From Ophiocordyceps camponoti-saundersi (nom. inval.) (taxonomy: Eukaryota; Ascomycota; Sordariomycetes; Hypocreales; Ophiocordycipitaceae), in assembly GCA_003339415.1 (NCBI GenBank), contig PDHQ01000333.1:1-35074 (forward strand): a stretch of DNA of 35,074 nucleotides, written 5' to 3'. Below the pieces are notes generated by a model. The model was not told where the DNA came from, did not search any database, and saw only the letters and a program-made list of their open reading frames with translations. Made by a program: the position numbers and the translations under genes. Within the stretch, counting starts at the first letter, position 1. Every line of letters starts with the position of its first letter. This document shows positions 1-12,432 of the stretch, piece after piece.

Positions 1-410
1 CCCCTAATCCTGCTTTCCCTCTCAGCCCGCTTTCTCTCTCTCCCACACACACACACTCTCTCTCTCTCTTCTCCTCTCTTCCTCCCTCCCTCTCTCGCCC
101 CCCCCCCCCCCCCCCCCCCCCCCGCGCCCCCACACCCCCCCCCCCCCCCCCGCGGAGCGCGAAAAAACCCCCCCCCGCGCTTTCTCTCCGGGTCCCCTCC
201 CCCCCCCTACCCCCCCGCCCTCCCCCCCCCCCCCCCCCCCCCCCCCCCCACCCCCCCTTCCCCCCCCCCCCCCCCCCCTCTGCCCCCTTCGTCGTCGTCG
301 TCGTCGTCGTTTCTTTCTTCCCTCTCCTCCCCCCGTCAAGCCACGCCTCGACGTCGGCTCCGCATTCTCTCTCCCTTCCCCCCCCTCTTCCCCCCCCCCA
401 CACATCAGCC
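1..410 (+). promoter_or_regulatory. C-rich upstream region and leader of hog1
   Basis: The stretch is almost pure pyrimidine on the sense strand of hog1. It holds uninterrupted C runs at about 98-123 (26 C), 135-151 (17), 222-249 (28) and 260-278 (19), then a (CGT)7 run at 290-310. CT-rich tracts just upstream of start codons are typical of fungal promoters, but C runs this long are not. The start codon at 411 sits in the context CAGCCATGG. No TATA box is evident. Confidence 0.5.
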
Positions 411-2063
<1,653 letters not shown>

Positions 2064-2428
2064 GTGTGTCATTGGCACATTGGTTTGGATAGGGGCAGGG
2101 TGGAGAGCCTCCTGTCGGATGTCGAGAGATGTATAGGACATTGAAGGGCGCAGTGGAGGACAAGGAGAGAGCGGCTCCCGATACCACGATGAGAATGCCC
2201 GGCTCCCGTTCGGGGCAAGAGGGTGCATTATTGGAACCGTTCACGAGCCCGAGGCGTTGCGGGAGAGGTGGGAGTCGAAGCCTTTCCGAGGCCTCTTCTT
2301 TTACACCCCCCTCCTCTTATTCTTCCCTTTTCATTTGTGTCTCTTTTTTCCACCTCCCCTTGTTACTTTTCTGTCTCGCATGTAGCACACGAGGTTGACT
2401 TGGCTCTTCATGAAGGCTGCTTCGTCAG

Positions 2429-2430
<2 letters not shown>

Positions 2431-2462
<32 letters not shown>
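2431..2462. repeat. (GA)n microsatellite
   Basis: About 16 GA dinucleotides, interrupted at the 3' end, in the presumed 3' flank of hog1. Confidence 0.9.
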
Positions 2463-2466
<4 letters not shown>

Positions 2467-2488
2467 AGAGAAAGGGGGGGGGCAGCGA

Positions 2489-2494
2489 AATAAA
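2489..2494 (+). terminator. Candidate poly(A) signal of hog1
   Basis: An AATAAA hexamer about 425 nt beyond the hog1 stop codon, just after the (GA)n repeat. Fungal poly(A) signals are degenerate, so this is only a candidate; no transcript evidence is available. Confidence 0.25.
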
Positions 2495-5192
2495 GCTTTC
2501 ACCTTACTTACATACATACAAAGAAAGAAGGAACGAAGGAAAGAAAGAAAGATACATACATACATGACATGTTTGACTCGCTCGGACCTCGGGTCTTTTT
2601 TTCTTTTCTTGGTACAAAATGCGAAGAAGCTTTTGTCTAGCTTCCGGGGTGCCGTCCTTGGCGGGATCCATGCATGATATGGAGAGAGAGGAGAGAGGAA
2701 CGAGGAGAGAGGAGAGAGGAGAAAGAAGAGTGTGTGTCAACAATGGCCGTGATGTGCTGCTGATCCACACATTGTAACCCACATTGTATCCGTAGTGCTG
2801 GCTTTGTATCCGTACCAAGGTTAGCTTCCCCGGTAGTCTGTGTGCAAATAAGAGTTTCGGGGTCGATGAGTCAGCGGCGATTGGCCTCCGCCTAAGCCCC
2901 TCCTTCAAAAGTCAACGACTCAACGAGCCGAAGAAGAAGGAAAAGAAAAAAAAAAGAGACTTTTTCGAAGCAAGTCACAGTTCAGTCATATAAGAGAGTT
3001 TAGCGGGGGAAAAGGCCAAAAAAAGGGGTTTAAGGGAAATAAGGGGGGGTGGAAGGAGTAAGGAAAGAAGGGGGAAAGGGGATAGAAAGGGTCCTATGAG
3101 TTATCGGGATTGCGGATGTGTTGAGACTTGAGAGGGATGTTGATGGGATCGGTGACGAGGCTAAAACGGGAGGGGGATTAAAGATGGCTTCTTCTTTTTT
3201 TGTTGATGCATCGACCTTGGCTTTTACATGCGTAGGTAAGGTACCTAGGTAGGCATAAAGAGAGAGTGTATGGATGGGGGGATGGACGGCCCGGTGCTAC
3301 GGATACAGGGTTGGTAGATCGGCATGACTGACTTGACTTGACTGACTGACTCTTCTCTCAGCCTAGACTTGTATATGCCCATTTACTTACTTTTCTGGGT
3401 AGGTCGAATGTAAGTTGGAGGTTTAACTACCTTACCTTACCTTACTTACATACATGAGTACCGAGGTAGGCAAGGCAAGGTAGAGTTGCTCAGGTTTAAA
3501 CCTCCACTTGAGAGGGGCTGGTACGGGGTTTTGGTTTGGTAGCTCTTTTTATCTTTTTTTTTTTCCTTTTTTTCCTTTTATTTTCTACGTTCATAAAGGC
3601 GGGGGAAAATAAAGGAGGCCGGGGAAAGAGAAGAGGGGGGCCAGCCTTGCCACGAGCTTGACACGAGACAACTTCCATAAGTAGGAACGTAGGTTTTCTG
3701 AACACTAAGAAGGAAAGAAAAAAAAATAAATTTAACGTGAAAGAGATCAGGTGGACGAAAATAAAACATCTTGATTCATCCTACCTAATCGAGAGCTTCT
3801 CCGTCAACTTAACGTCTGTGTTGGGGAATTAACGAAGAATTGATGGGTTACTTGACTTACCTTGCCTTACATACATATGTACGTGCCTTACAGACGTGTA
3901 TTGTACGCATGTGATGATGCTCGAGCGCTTTTGCATCAGGTTTTCCGGTCGAAGCGCGTTTCGGAAGGAGGTTTTTTCTTTTTTTTCTTCTTTATTGTGT
4001 TGTGTTTTTTTTAATCTGATTCTTGTCTTGTACGGGAAAGGGATAACGGGATGATGCCGATGACGATTCGATGCTGATCAGGTCTTGACTGACGGCATAA
4101 TAAATAGGAGAGAGAAGTGTGTGTGTTTTTTTTTTCCCTCTTCAGAGTTTAAAAGGGGGGATGGATGGACGTCGTAGGCTCGGGTCCCTGATTAACAGGG
4201 GACCTACCATCCTTGGTGGGGGCTTGATGAGTGGGCCGGCCACCTGAGGTTAGCCGAGTACTACCAGCACCACCACCAAGTCCACCACAATGGTGTCCAT
4301 ACCTATTATTTTTACGGGCAAAAAGCCAGCCTTGAGCATGTGCTTCTTCAGTTTTAGAAAAAAGAGAAGAACAAGAAAAAAAAGGGGCGCATTCTTAAGG
4401 TTGCGTTGGCGTCTCTTTACTATGGCGCGAAGCTGTGTCGGATACTTTATCTGTACATGCATATCCGTACTTTTTTTCTTTCCATCTCTCCTAGATCCAC
4501 CACACACACCCTGAGTTTCTCACACCCCCCTCTCCCCCCCCCCTCCCCCCCCTCGACTCTCTCTTGTCCAACGTTGCGCCTCGGGGACTATTTTAGAAAT
4601 GGCAGCCGCCGTTGTCTTATAAAGAGGGGGGTGGAAGACACTTAGAGAGAGGGGAGAGAGGGGCCTGGAACGCGAAGGCGCGAGAGAGAGAGAAAGAGAA
4701 AGAGAGAAAGAGCAGACGTCGCATTTCCTTTTTTTTCTTCCATCTTTCCTTCCTTTTTCCCTGCCCCTTCTTGCCATTCTATTATATTAGCAACTGCTTT
4801 TATTTTTTTTTTCCTCTCCCTTTTTTTTTCCAGCCCTGTTTTCTTCTTCTGCTTCTTCCTCCTCTTCTTCTTCCTCACCTTTCAGCCTCGTCCTCTGCTT
4901 CATCCTCTTCCCCCCCCCTTTCCTCCCCCCACCACCTCTTCATCTCCTTTCTTCTTTACAACTCGATTTCCTCACGTCTCTTCTTCGTTCATCAGCTTCT
5001 TTCCACCTTACGCTCTTCCTTTGTCACCTTCATCTGGTAGCCAATCGCGCGAGAGGCCACCGGCCAAAGCCCGACGAGGCCAAATCACTCATCCCTTTTT
5101 CTTCGACGACTCTTCCTACTCCTCCTCTTCCTCCCTTGTTGTCTTGGGAATTCGTGTGTGTTTTTTTTCTTTCCGACGATATCGTCGTCATC

Positions 5193-7348
5193 ATGCGTCA
5201 CTCCCCTCCCGCCTACCTGTTCGTCGTCAGGTGAGGATTCTTTTTTTTCCTTTGTTACCTTACCCTTCCCCTACCTCCGTATTCGGAGAGATGAAATGGC
5301 AGGGGATGGTACCAACAAAGCTGACACGATGATGCAGACACGGCAACAGACTCGACGCCGCAGACAAGACGTGGCACCTCTCATCCCCGACGCCCTACGA
5401 CACACCTCTCACCTATGGCGGCTTCCTGCAAGCGAGGCTGGTCGGCAGCCAGATTGCGAGTATGCTCGAGCAGGCCAAGATGGAGGCCGAGCCGACGAAG
5501 CCCACCAAGCGCTTCAAGGTGGTGATCCACAGCTCTCCCTTTTTGCGATGCGTCCAGACCTCGGTTGGCATCAGCGCCGGTCTCGCACAGCGGTCACCCG
5601 ACTCCGTCTTCAATCCCTGCGACGTCGTCATCCCCAGGGCGCCTTCGTGCGGGCATAACCACCGCTCCAAGTCGGCGCTGCTCCGCCTCGACGCTTTCCT
5701 CGGCGAGTGGCTTTCGCCAGAATACTTCGAGACCATCACCCCGCCCCCGGGACCGGCCCTGCTCCTAGGCGGCGCCAAGGCTGACCTCTTGAGGCGCGAG
5801 GACTACAGTGCCTACGTCGATGTGGCGCCCAGCAGCATCGACACGCCCTCGACCACCACGTCGGGCTCTCTGTGGCAGCCCTCGCACGCTTCCAGTCCCG
5901 CCTCGGAAGGCCCCGTCTCCGTCACCGCAATGACCACCATGTCGGCCATGATCTCCTCCTTGCCCACCCTCGACGACTCTTCGGCCGTCTACATGCCGCC
6001 GAGGCCTCTATACGCCGTCTCCAGCAGCGGCGAGATCCCCGAGGGCATCGTGGCGCACGCCAGGGACGCCTGCGTCACCGTCGACTACCAGTGGGACTCG
6101 ATGAGGAAGCCCCTCGACTTTGGCGACGGCGGCAAGGTCGGCGAGGAGTGGACGGCCATGCACAAGCGCTTCCGCGCCGGCCTGACCAAGCTGCTCAACT
6201 GGTACGCCACCACCGACGCCCCGGCCGACCTGGTGGCCAACAAGCCCGAGCCGAGCCCGGAAGCAGCGGACGAGGGCCGAGAGGAAGACGTCGAGACGGT
6301 CGTCATCATCGTCTCCCACGGCGCCGGCTGCAACGCCCTCATCGGCGCCATCACCAACCAGCCCGTCCTCATGGACGTCGGCATCGCTTCCATCACCATG
6401 GCCTCGCGCAAGCCCGGCGTCGACTTTGGTCGGCTGCGCGCCGATGCCGACGCCGACGCCGTCGTCCCGGTCGACCTCATGTACGACTTGCGCCAGTCGG
6501 CGAGCACCGAGCACCTACACTCGATGAGCTCTACGCCCGTGTCGTCGCGGCCCGCGTCGTCGAGGTCCGCCTCCGTCTCCCACGTGCGCAACTCTTCGGC
6601 GACGCACGGAATCGCCGGCCGCGGCCGCACGTCGACGTTGGGCGCCGCCGTGCTGAGCCCCATCTCCTTCCACCAGCAGAATTACCACCTTCACGACGCA
6701 CCCATGTCCGCTCCCCTCGACCGAACCGTTTCGACGAGCGCCGTCGTCGAAGAAGAGCCAGCAGGGCCGGTTCCCGTCCTCGGCAAGCCGGAGACCGCCC
6801 TCGGCGGCGAGTCGGTCACCTTCTTCGGCGAGCCGGCCACCGCCGTCGACAGTCAATCTCCGCGGCCAGACGCGCCCGTCCCTCTGCGGCCTGTGCTGCG
6901 GGGACCGGTCATGTCGATGCCCGGCGCACCGCGCTCGCTGGGACTGTGGTCGCCGGCGCCCTCTTCGCTGCGGCTCATGGACGACGGCGCCGACGACGAC
7001 GACGATGACGACGATTTTGAGTCCATGATGCCCGATTTTGAGCGGCGACGCTTCAGCAACCCGGAACCGAAGAAGGAGACGCCGGCGGTGGATGAGGCAT
7101 CGCCGACTTCCGAGGCCGACGAGGACGACTCGATGCGACACTGGCTGGGGGGCCCCGTCTTCTCGGCGCCCATCACGCTCCGCACAGACATGATGGCGTC
7201 GAACCGGTCATCGATCATGGACGAGGTCCGGATGTCACAGTTTGGCGGCGGCCTGGGCGGGCTCTGGGGCGTGCCGTCGCTAGCCGACGATGTGGATCGG
7301 TTCCACGACCTAGGCCACCGGCGATGGACGGTTAACGAGCGCGTATAG
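5193..7348 (+). CDS. Histidine phosphatase (phosphoglycerate mutase-like) family protein
   Basis: Two exons, 5193-5230 and 5338-7348 (intron GTGAGG...GCAG, 107 nt), encode 682 aa. The start was chosen because the short first exon supplies the first half of the catalytic motif: splicing creates FVVRHG, with the RHG at residues 13-15 that carries the phospho-accepting His. The second catalytic His is in VSHGAGCNALIG at about residue 340, and HSSPFLRCVQT near residue 80 is the usual third motif. This places it in the histidine phosphatase superfamily; the substrate is unknown and it is not a glycolytic mutase. A Ser/Thr-rich insertion separates the two catalytic halves, and the C-terminal ~300 residues are low-complexity, with an Asp run near residues 555-562. 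This tail looks disordered and regulatory (inference). Confidence 0.85.
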
Positions 7349-8031
7349 AGAGAGGCAGGTTGTGTCTATCTACACTACCCTCTACTACCTTTTTTTGCGT
7401 TGTTTTTTTTCTTTTGCTTCTGTCTTTCTTCTCTCTCTTTCTCTACCTCTGCCTCCCTCTTCCTTCTTTTTCATATCTTTATTTATATACATTTCTTCCT
7501 CTTTTCTCTCTTCTCCTTTCTCGGCAGGACTCTTGGTTAAAATGGGAATAAGGGTGTCTTCTTTTTTTTTTCTCTTTCTCTTTCTCTTCTCTTCCTCTTT
7601 TTCTCTGTTGTCTTTCTTTCTTTTCAACGAGATGAGCCTTCACTGCATGGCAAAGGCGAAAAAAAAAATTGACGAAGCTGGTGTTTTCTTGTCCTTTTTC
7701 TTTGCTTTTCTTATCGGGGGACAGAGCGAAACGGTTGGGCTTATATTTCTATCTTCAGGTTAGAAGCAAAGAATGGTGTTAACTATTTTTATATCCTCTA
7801 TCCTCGACTCCTCGCTGACTTGCTGTTGTTGGTCTTTTTTCTTCTTCTCCTCCTCCTCCTCTTCTCCTCCTCTTCTCCTCCCCTCTTTCTCCCTCTCTTT
7901 CTCCCTCTCTTTCTCTTTTCTTTTCGTTCCTCTGTTATTTTCATGTCGAGGCTGCGAGTCTGGCGACGGGCGTCGAAAGCGTATAGTATAAGAAAGAGGA
8001 GAAACAGTCGACAAAGGAAATCGTTCCCTGT
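7349..8031. other. Convergent intergenic region, CT-rich
   Basis: 683 bp between two convergent stop codons. It is dominated by T/C tracts (7385-7620, 7830-7930), probably the two 3' UTRs. I see no gene. Confidence 0.6.
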
Positions 8032-9210
8032 TCAGGGCGGACCAAGCATGCGGTTCATGGCCTGATGGGCCAGCTCGACGCCGAGGAAGGTGGCGGCGTT
8101 GGCGGGGACGGCGCGGGCGAGGGCGGGACCGAAGCCGGGGAAGAAGGCGCGGAAGCCGCCCTGGGCGTAGAGGGAGCGTACGACGTGGGAGATGGAGACG
8201 TCTGCCTCTGCCGTCTGGAGGCGGGACTTTACGGTGTCGACGGGGAAGACGGGGATCCACATTGCGACGCCGGCGGCGGCGCCTGCGCAGGTGATGGCTC
8301 CGAGGCTGAGAGATGTTGGTTGTTGTTGAGAAGAAGATGATGATGAAGAAGAGGGACGACTCATGGCGGCCTTGATGTATTCGTAGGTGGCGAAGTAGGC
8401 GGCTGAACCTGGACCGTCTCGGGCTAGGGTTGCGGCGCTGCCGCGGAATACGCTTCGGAGACCGCCTGTTTTGTAGAGGTGGCGAACTACGGCTGTTGCG
8501 TTTTTGTGGTGGATTTGTTTTTTGGCTTGTTGAGTTGTTGCCGAGGAAGAAGAGGAGGAAGAGGAAGTGGAAGTGGAAGGATTCGTTTGTTGTTGTTGTT
8601 GCTGCTGGCCTTGGACTTGGAGAATGACTTTTACCCTTTCGAAGGGGGCGGTTATGGCTGTCATTGGGATGGCGGAGAGGAAGCCTGCTGTTGCGGATTG
8701 GCTTATGCTTAGGGATTGGGAGGAGGAGGAGGAGGAGGAGGAGGAGGAGGATGAGGGAGGGGGGGAGAGGGAGGTGACGATTTGTTTTCCTAGATCGTAG
8801 CCCCAGAAGGAGACGGCGACTTTTGTTTGCACCGGGAGAAGTTGATGTGTGTGGTTAGCTTGCTGTGGATGACAATGAAGATGAAGATGACGATGAAGAG
8901 AGGAAGAGAGAGAAGAGGGAAGAGAGAGAAAGGGGGGAAAAAGAAACTCACACATGGGCGTGACGCCGACCAAAGGCGCACTCACGCCAGCGTAAAGACC
9001 CCTCCTAAGGCCATCCCTCGCCACGCTCTTCCTCACCACGTCCAGCGCGCCGTTGTAGGTGCCCCTGCTCGAAGTCTGGAGGCGGACCTTGACGAGGTCG
9101 AAGGGGTGGCCTACCACGACGGCGCAGACGCCTCCGAAACCGCCTGCTGCCAGGGCCTGGAGCTGGGATCTGAGCTTTGAGGGTTTGGTGGGGGGGTCTT
9201 GGTTTGGCAT
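8032..9210 (-). CDS. crc1: Mitochondrial carnitine/acylcarnitine carrier
   Basis: Mitochondrial carrier family protein that exchanges carnitine and acylcarnitines across the inner membrane (Crc1 of yeast, AcuH of Aspergillus). Exons 9210-8952 and 8819-8032; the 132-nt intron (GTGAGT...AAAAG) restores TPMFAVSFWGYDLGKQ. Product 348 aa. The three family signatures are PFDLVKVRLQ (36-45), PFERVKVILQVQG (145-157) and PVDTVKSRLQ (279-288); the second and third agree best with the carnitine branch. Hydrophilic insertions are unusual: Ser12 at 109-120, Gln7 then Ser8 at 158-179, and Ser8-Gln3 at 243-253, all in loops and encoded by triplet repeats. The reading frame stays open upstream to 9813, but that extension is low-complexity and MPNQD fits the start. 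The substrate is inferred from family resemblance. Confidence 0.88.
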   Translation of the reverse strand: MPNQDPPTKPSKLRSQLQALAAGGFGGVCAVVVGHPFDLVKVRLQTSSRGTYNGALDVVRKSVARDGLRRGLYAGVSAPLVGVTPMCEFLFPPFLSLPSSLSSSLHRHLHLHCHPQQANHTHQLLPVQTKVAVSFWGYDLGKQIVTSLSPPPSSSSSSSSSSSSQSLSISQSATAGFLSAIPMTAITAPFERVKVILQVQGQQQQQQQTNPSTSTSSSSSSSSATTQQAKKQIHHKNATAVVRHLYKTGGLRSVFRGSAATLARDGPGSAAYFATYEYIKAAMSRPSSSSSSSSQQQPTSLSLGAITCAGAAAGVAMWIPVFPVDTVKSRLQTAEADVSISHVVRSLYAQGGFRAFFPGFGPALARAVPANAATFLGVELAHQAMNRMLGPP

Positions 9211-9951
9211 TTTTGGGGTGATGTTGGAGGTTGGTGTTGATGGGGGCTTCGCTTGTTGACGGGTTGGGAGGGATAGATGGATGGTTGAGAAATAGTAGGC
9301 TGTAGGGAAGAAGAATAAGCTTGTAGTAAGACAAACACTTGGCATGGGATAGAGGTAGGGGGGATTTGGGTATGGTATGTATGTATGTATGGCTTGTGCG
9401 CACCTGACGTCAGCGGGACTTTTTTTTTTTTCTAATGGTTGTCCTTGAGCCTCGGGCCTCGGAGGGTGGGAGACCGGTTCTTCCGATGGGGGGTGTGAAG
9501 CCTGTGATTGCTCTTGGGGGGAATGGGTTTGGGAGGAGAGGTGAGGTGAGTGGAATGGCGTTGGGAGCTTCTTTTTCTTTCTTACCTTGTCTATGCACTT
9601 ACATATGTATGAATGGATGGATGGATGGGTGTGTGGATGTATGGATGTGTGTATGTATGTATGCACGTAGGGATCGACCACCGTGTTGGAGAGTGAGAGA
9701 AATGGAGGGATGGAGGGAAGAAGAAGGAGGAGTAGAAGATGAAGAAGAAGAAGAAGAAGCTGGCAATGTTGCATGCATACAGAGACACATGCAGACGCAC
9801 ATACATGATACATACACCTTCATACCTACATGCATACACTTACATACCTACCGATACACCTACATACATACATACAGGCTCTATACAGCTTCCCTGACAA
9901 GCCATACAGCTCTATACATACATACCTACATAGGTAGGTAGGCAAGTAAAA
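9211..9951. other. Intergenic region with tetranucleotide repeats
   Basis: 741 bp between the carrier start and the end of the zinc transporter gene, both on the minus strand. It holds ATGG/ATGT-type repeats (9605-9665), a (GAA)n run (9741-9759), CATA repeats (9795-9880) and AGGTAGGTAGG near 9931. It should contain the carrier promoter; no specific element can be named. Confidence 0.6.
9605..9665. repeat. ATGG/ATGT tetranucleotide repeat tract
   Basis: Imperfect tandem GATG/TATG units; the region 9795-9880 carries the complementary-type CATA repeats, so the two could pair as a loose hairpin. Confidence 0.7.
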
Positions 9952-11637
9952 TCACCTGGCCTTGGGCGTCATCGGCCCTGCTCCCCTCATATTCACACAC
10001 CAACATCCAAAATCACCACCACCATCCCTTTCCGTCTGCACCACGGCGTCGATGCCCTCGCCCAGGAGGTAGGTCCTGACCCTCTCCCTCGTCTCCTCCA
10101 TCGACGAGCCTCGCGTCACCGTCACGTGCACCACCCCCACCAGCCTCCCCTCGTTGAGCCAGAGCTTGGGCGCCGAGTAGCCGGCGACGCCTCGCTGCTG
10201 GAGGATGCCGCCGAGCGTGCTCCGGAGCCGGTACTCGGCCTCCTCCGGCACGCTGAGGAGCAGCCGACGCGCCGACGACACCACCAGCGGCTTCGACGAT
10301 AGGAAGATGAGCGTCGCGATCAGGCACGACGCCAGCGGGTCCCATCCGCTCCACCCCCACATGCTCGTCAGCACCGTCGACACGATGACCGACACGCTGC
10401 CGAGCGTGTCCGCCAGCACGTGCAGGTAGATGCCGTGCATGTTGTCGTTGTCGCCGTGCTTGTGTCCGTGTCCGTGCCCGGGCGAGCCTGAGGCGGCCTT
10501 TTCCTGCAGGCATCCGCCGCCGTCGTGACCGTGGTCATGGTCGTGCCCGTGATCGTGATCGTCGTGGTCGTGGTCGTGATGATGGTGACCATGATGATGA
10601 TGATGGTGATGGTGATCATGCCCATCGTGATGGTGATGTCCAAACGCCATCATCCCCACCAAATTCACCCCCAGCCCCATGCAGCTCACGACAAAGAGCT
10701 CTCCCAGTCGCTTCGTCGGCGTTCCCTCCCACAGACGCTCAAAGGCCTCGAATACAATCTCGACGCTCAAAAGCCTGCGCTGCCCCGTCAGTACATATCA
10801 TCGACCGCGTCGTCTTCGCCACGAATCCGCACACTCACATCAGCAATATGCCGTTGGCGAACCCGCTCAACGTTTCAATCTTGCCGAAGCCGTAGGGAAA
10901 CCTTTGGCTCGGCGGCCACTTGCTCATCACCGCCGCCAGCAGCCCCACGAGCAGGGCTACGCAGTCGAAGAACATGTGCATGCTGTCGCTCAGCAGGCCC
11001 AGCGAATCCGTCAGGTAACCGTAAAAGGCCTGCACCGTCATGAAGCAAAAATTGAGCCTGTCCGCGAGGCCGCCGGTCAGCTCAGTCCACCCAAACACAC
11101 GCGAGAGACTCACGTCATAAAGTAGAAAATGCGCCTCGAATCTTTGCTGGCCAAGATGGCGTGAAGTATCGGAAATCGAATGGTGTAAGCGAGGAGAAGC
11201 CTCGTCAAGACAGATCGAGAGCGCCTGGATTCGCCGCCTGCAGCGCGCATGGAAGCGTTGACGCCTTCACCTTCGTCGTCGACACCATCATCTTCGTCGT
11301 GACGCCCGTCGTGGCAGTTGGCGTGAGGAGGCGAATAAGGGGCGGTCAGGACACGACCTTGGGCCGGCGTCAGTACATGCTTTCCGCCAGCCGTCGTCTC
11401 GTGAGTCCATCCGTCGAGCGAGTCGAGCGGAGCGGGCGGTGCCTTGTCGCGCAACAAGATTGCGCTGGTGTTGGAGGGATGTGAGCTGAGCGACCGAGGC
11501 GGCGTATCATCTCGGACTCGGCTTTCGCTTTCTGCGTGCGAGTCCCGCGACATGGTAGCACGCCAGACGCTGAGAGGCGTCTGCGGGTGCGAATGCAGCG
11601 GGAGGGCCGCGGACGGCAAAGCATAAGGCGAGGCCAT
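9952..11637 (-). CDS. msc2: Msc2/ZnT5-type cation diffusion facilitator (zinc transporter)
   Basis: CDF family zinc transporter of the Msc2 type, expected to move Zn2+ into the ER or early secretory lumen. Exons 11637-11114, 11057-10839 and 10774-9952 (introns of 56 and 64 nt) give 521 aa. Splicing restores YFMTLNFCFM and ILLMLLSVEIV. The intramembrane zinc site is seen as two HxxxD motifs: H202-D206 in SDSMHMFFD and H366-D370 in YLHVLADTLGS. Between them lies a cytosolic His/Asp-rich loop (about 294-355). The first ~145 residues are Ser/Pro-rich and acidic. Yeast Msc2 is longer (over 700 aa) with extra N-terminal membrane segments that are absent here, so this is the compact core form, perhaps needing a Zrg17-like partner (inference). 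It is divergent from alg1, sharing a ~1.1 kb promoter region. Confidence 0.88.
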
Positions 11638-12305
11638 CCGTACCGAGGCGAGGGAGAGCTACCTTGTTCTCCCGGGAGCGGGTCAGCGCCCGCGGGGATC
11701 TTGCTATGCGCCTGTAGAGTGAGTGGTGTGTCTGTATGTGTATGAGTTGTGTGCAGATAGATGTCGGTCAGTTTCTGTGCTGCTGTTTATGGTGTTTCCT
11801 GTTCGATCGTTGCTGGTTGCCAAGGAGAGAAAGGATCAAGCGTCGTAAAGGGGCGTCGTGTCGGGATTTGAGAGGCGGCGGCGACTTCGGAGGCCGATAA
11901 CGATTACCGACCAAACAAACACAAAAAAAAAAAACCGTTGATGCTTTAGTGCAACGGGCGGGCGAGGCGGGGTGTGTGTGTGTGTGTGTGTGGCGCGCAG
12001 GAGTACCGCGCCGCAGGCTGTAATATGTGGCACTACCTGGGGAGGTAGTCTGTGAGAGTTGGTAAGAGACCAGACGAACGAAAGATGGTCGACGAAATTC
12101 TTCAGGAGGGGCAAAAAAAAAAGAGAGAAGAAGAAGAAGAAGAAGAAGAGGAAAAGACAGAACAGAGACGGTAAAGCCAGTAGCGAGCGAGTCAGGGGTC
12201 GGCGGGAGTGAACCAAAGTTGAGGCAACCAAAGACAGACGGGGAAAAGGAAAGGAGAGGAGAAGAGAGGAGAAGGAGGAAAAAAGGAAAAAACAACAAGA
12301 GACGG

Positions 12306-12308
<3 letters not shown>

Positions 12309-12338
<30 letters not shown>
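12309..12338. repeat. (GA)n microsatellite
   Basis: About 15 GA units in the msc2-alg1 divergent promoter. Confidence 0.9.
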
Positions 12339-12343
<5 letters not shown>

Positions 12344-12406
12344 GAGAGACGCTCTCTGATTCGTCAATCACCGATGCAGGGGCTTGCAGCACTCGTAGTC
12401 CTCCTA

Positions 12407-12432
12407 ATGTGCAGACCCGATGTGCAGACCCG
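12407..12432. repeat. 13-bp perfect tandem duplication
   Basis: ATGTGCAGACCCG occurs twice head to tail with no mismatch, in otherwise non-repetitive promoter DNA. Confidence 0.85.

Larger units (their letters stand above)
2064..5192. other. Long non-coding stretch downstream of hog1
   Basis: About 3.1 kb without a gene I can support. It contains a (GA)n microsatellite (2431-2462), purine-rich DNA (2930-3080), several copies of TACCT/AGGTA motifs (3235-3260, 3425-3485, 3855-3870), T-rich stretches, and from about 4500 to 5180 a strongly CT-rich tract that is probably the promoter and leader of the next gene. A non-repetitive minus-strand ORF at 2504-2671 is discussed under findings. Confidence 0.6.

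Noticed and set aside
22..405. Gly/Arg-rich minus-strand ORF at the left edge
   Set aside because: It is merely the translation of C/G homopolymers.
5872..7008. 378-aa Arg/His-rich ORF inside the PGAM-like gene
   Set aside because: It is a frame-shifted reading of a GC-rich exon; the composition is that of a shadow frame.
9211..9813. In-frame upstream extension of the carnitine carrier by about 200 residues
   Set aside because: The extension is made of repeat-encoded His/Ile/Thr, Leu and Ser runs with no family similarity; MPNQD at 9210 gives a normal carrier N terminus.
9605..9880. Possible CRISPR-like or telomeric array
   Set aside because: The units are simple tetranucleotides without spacers, and no TTAGGG array is present.
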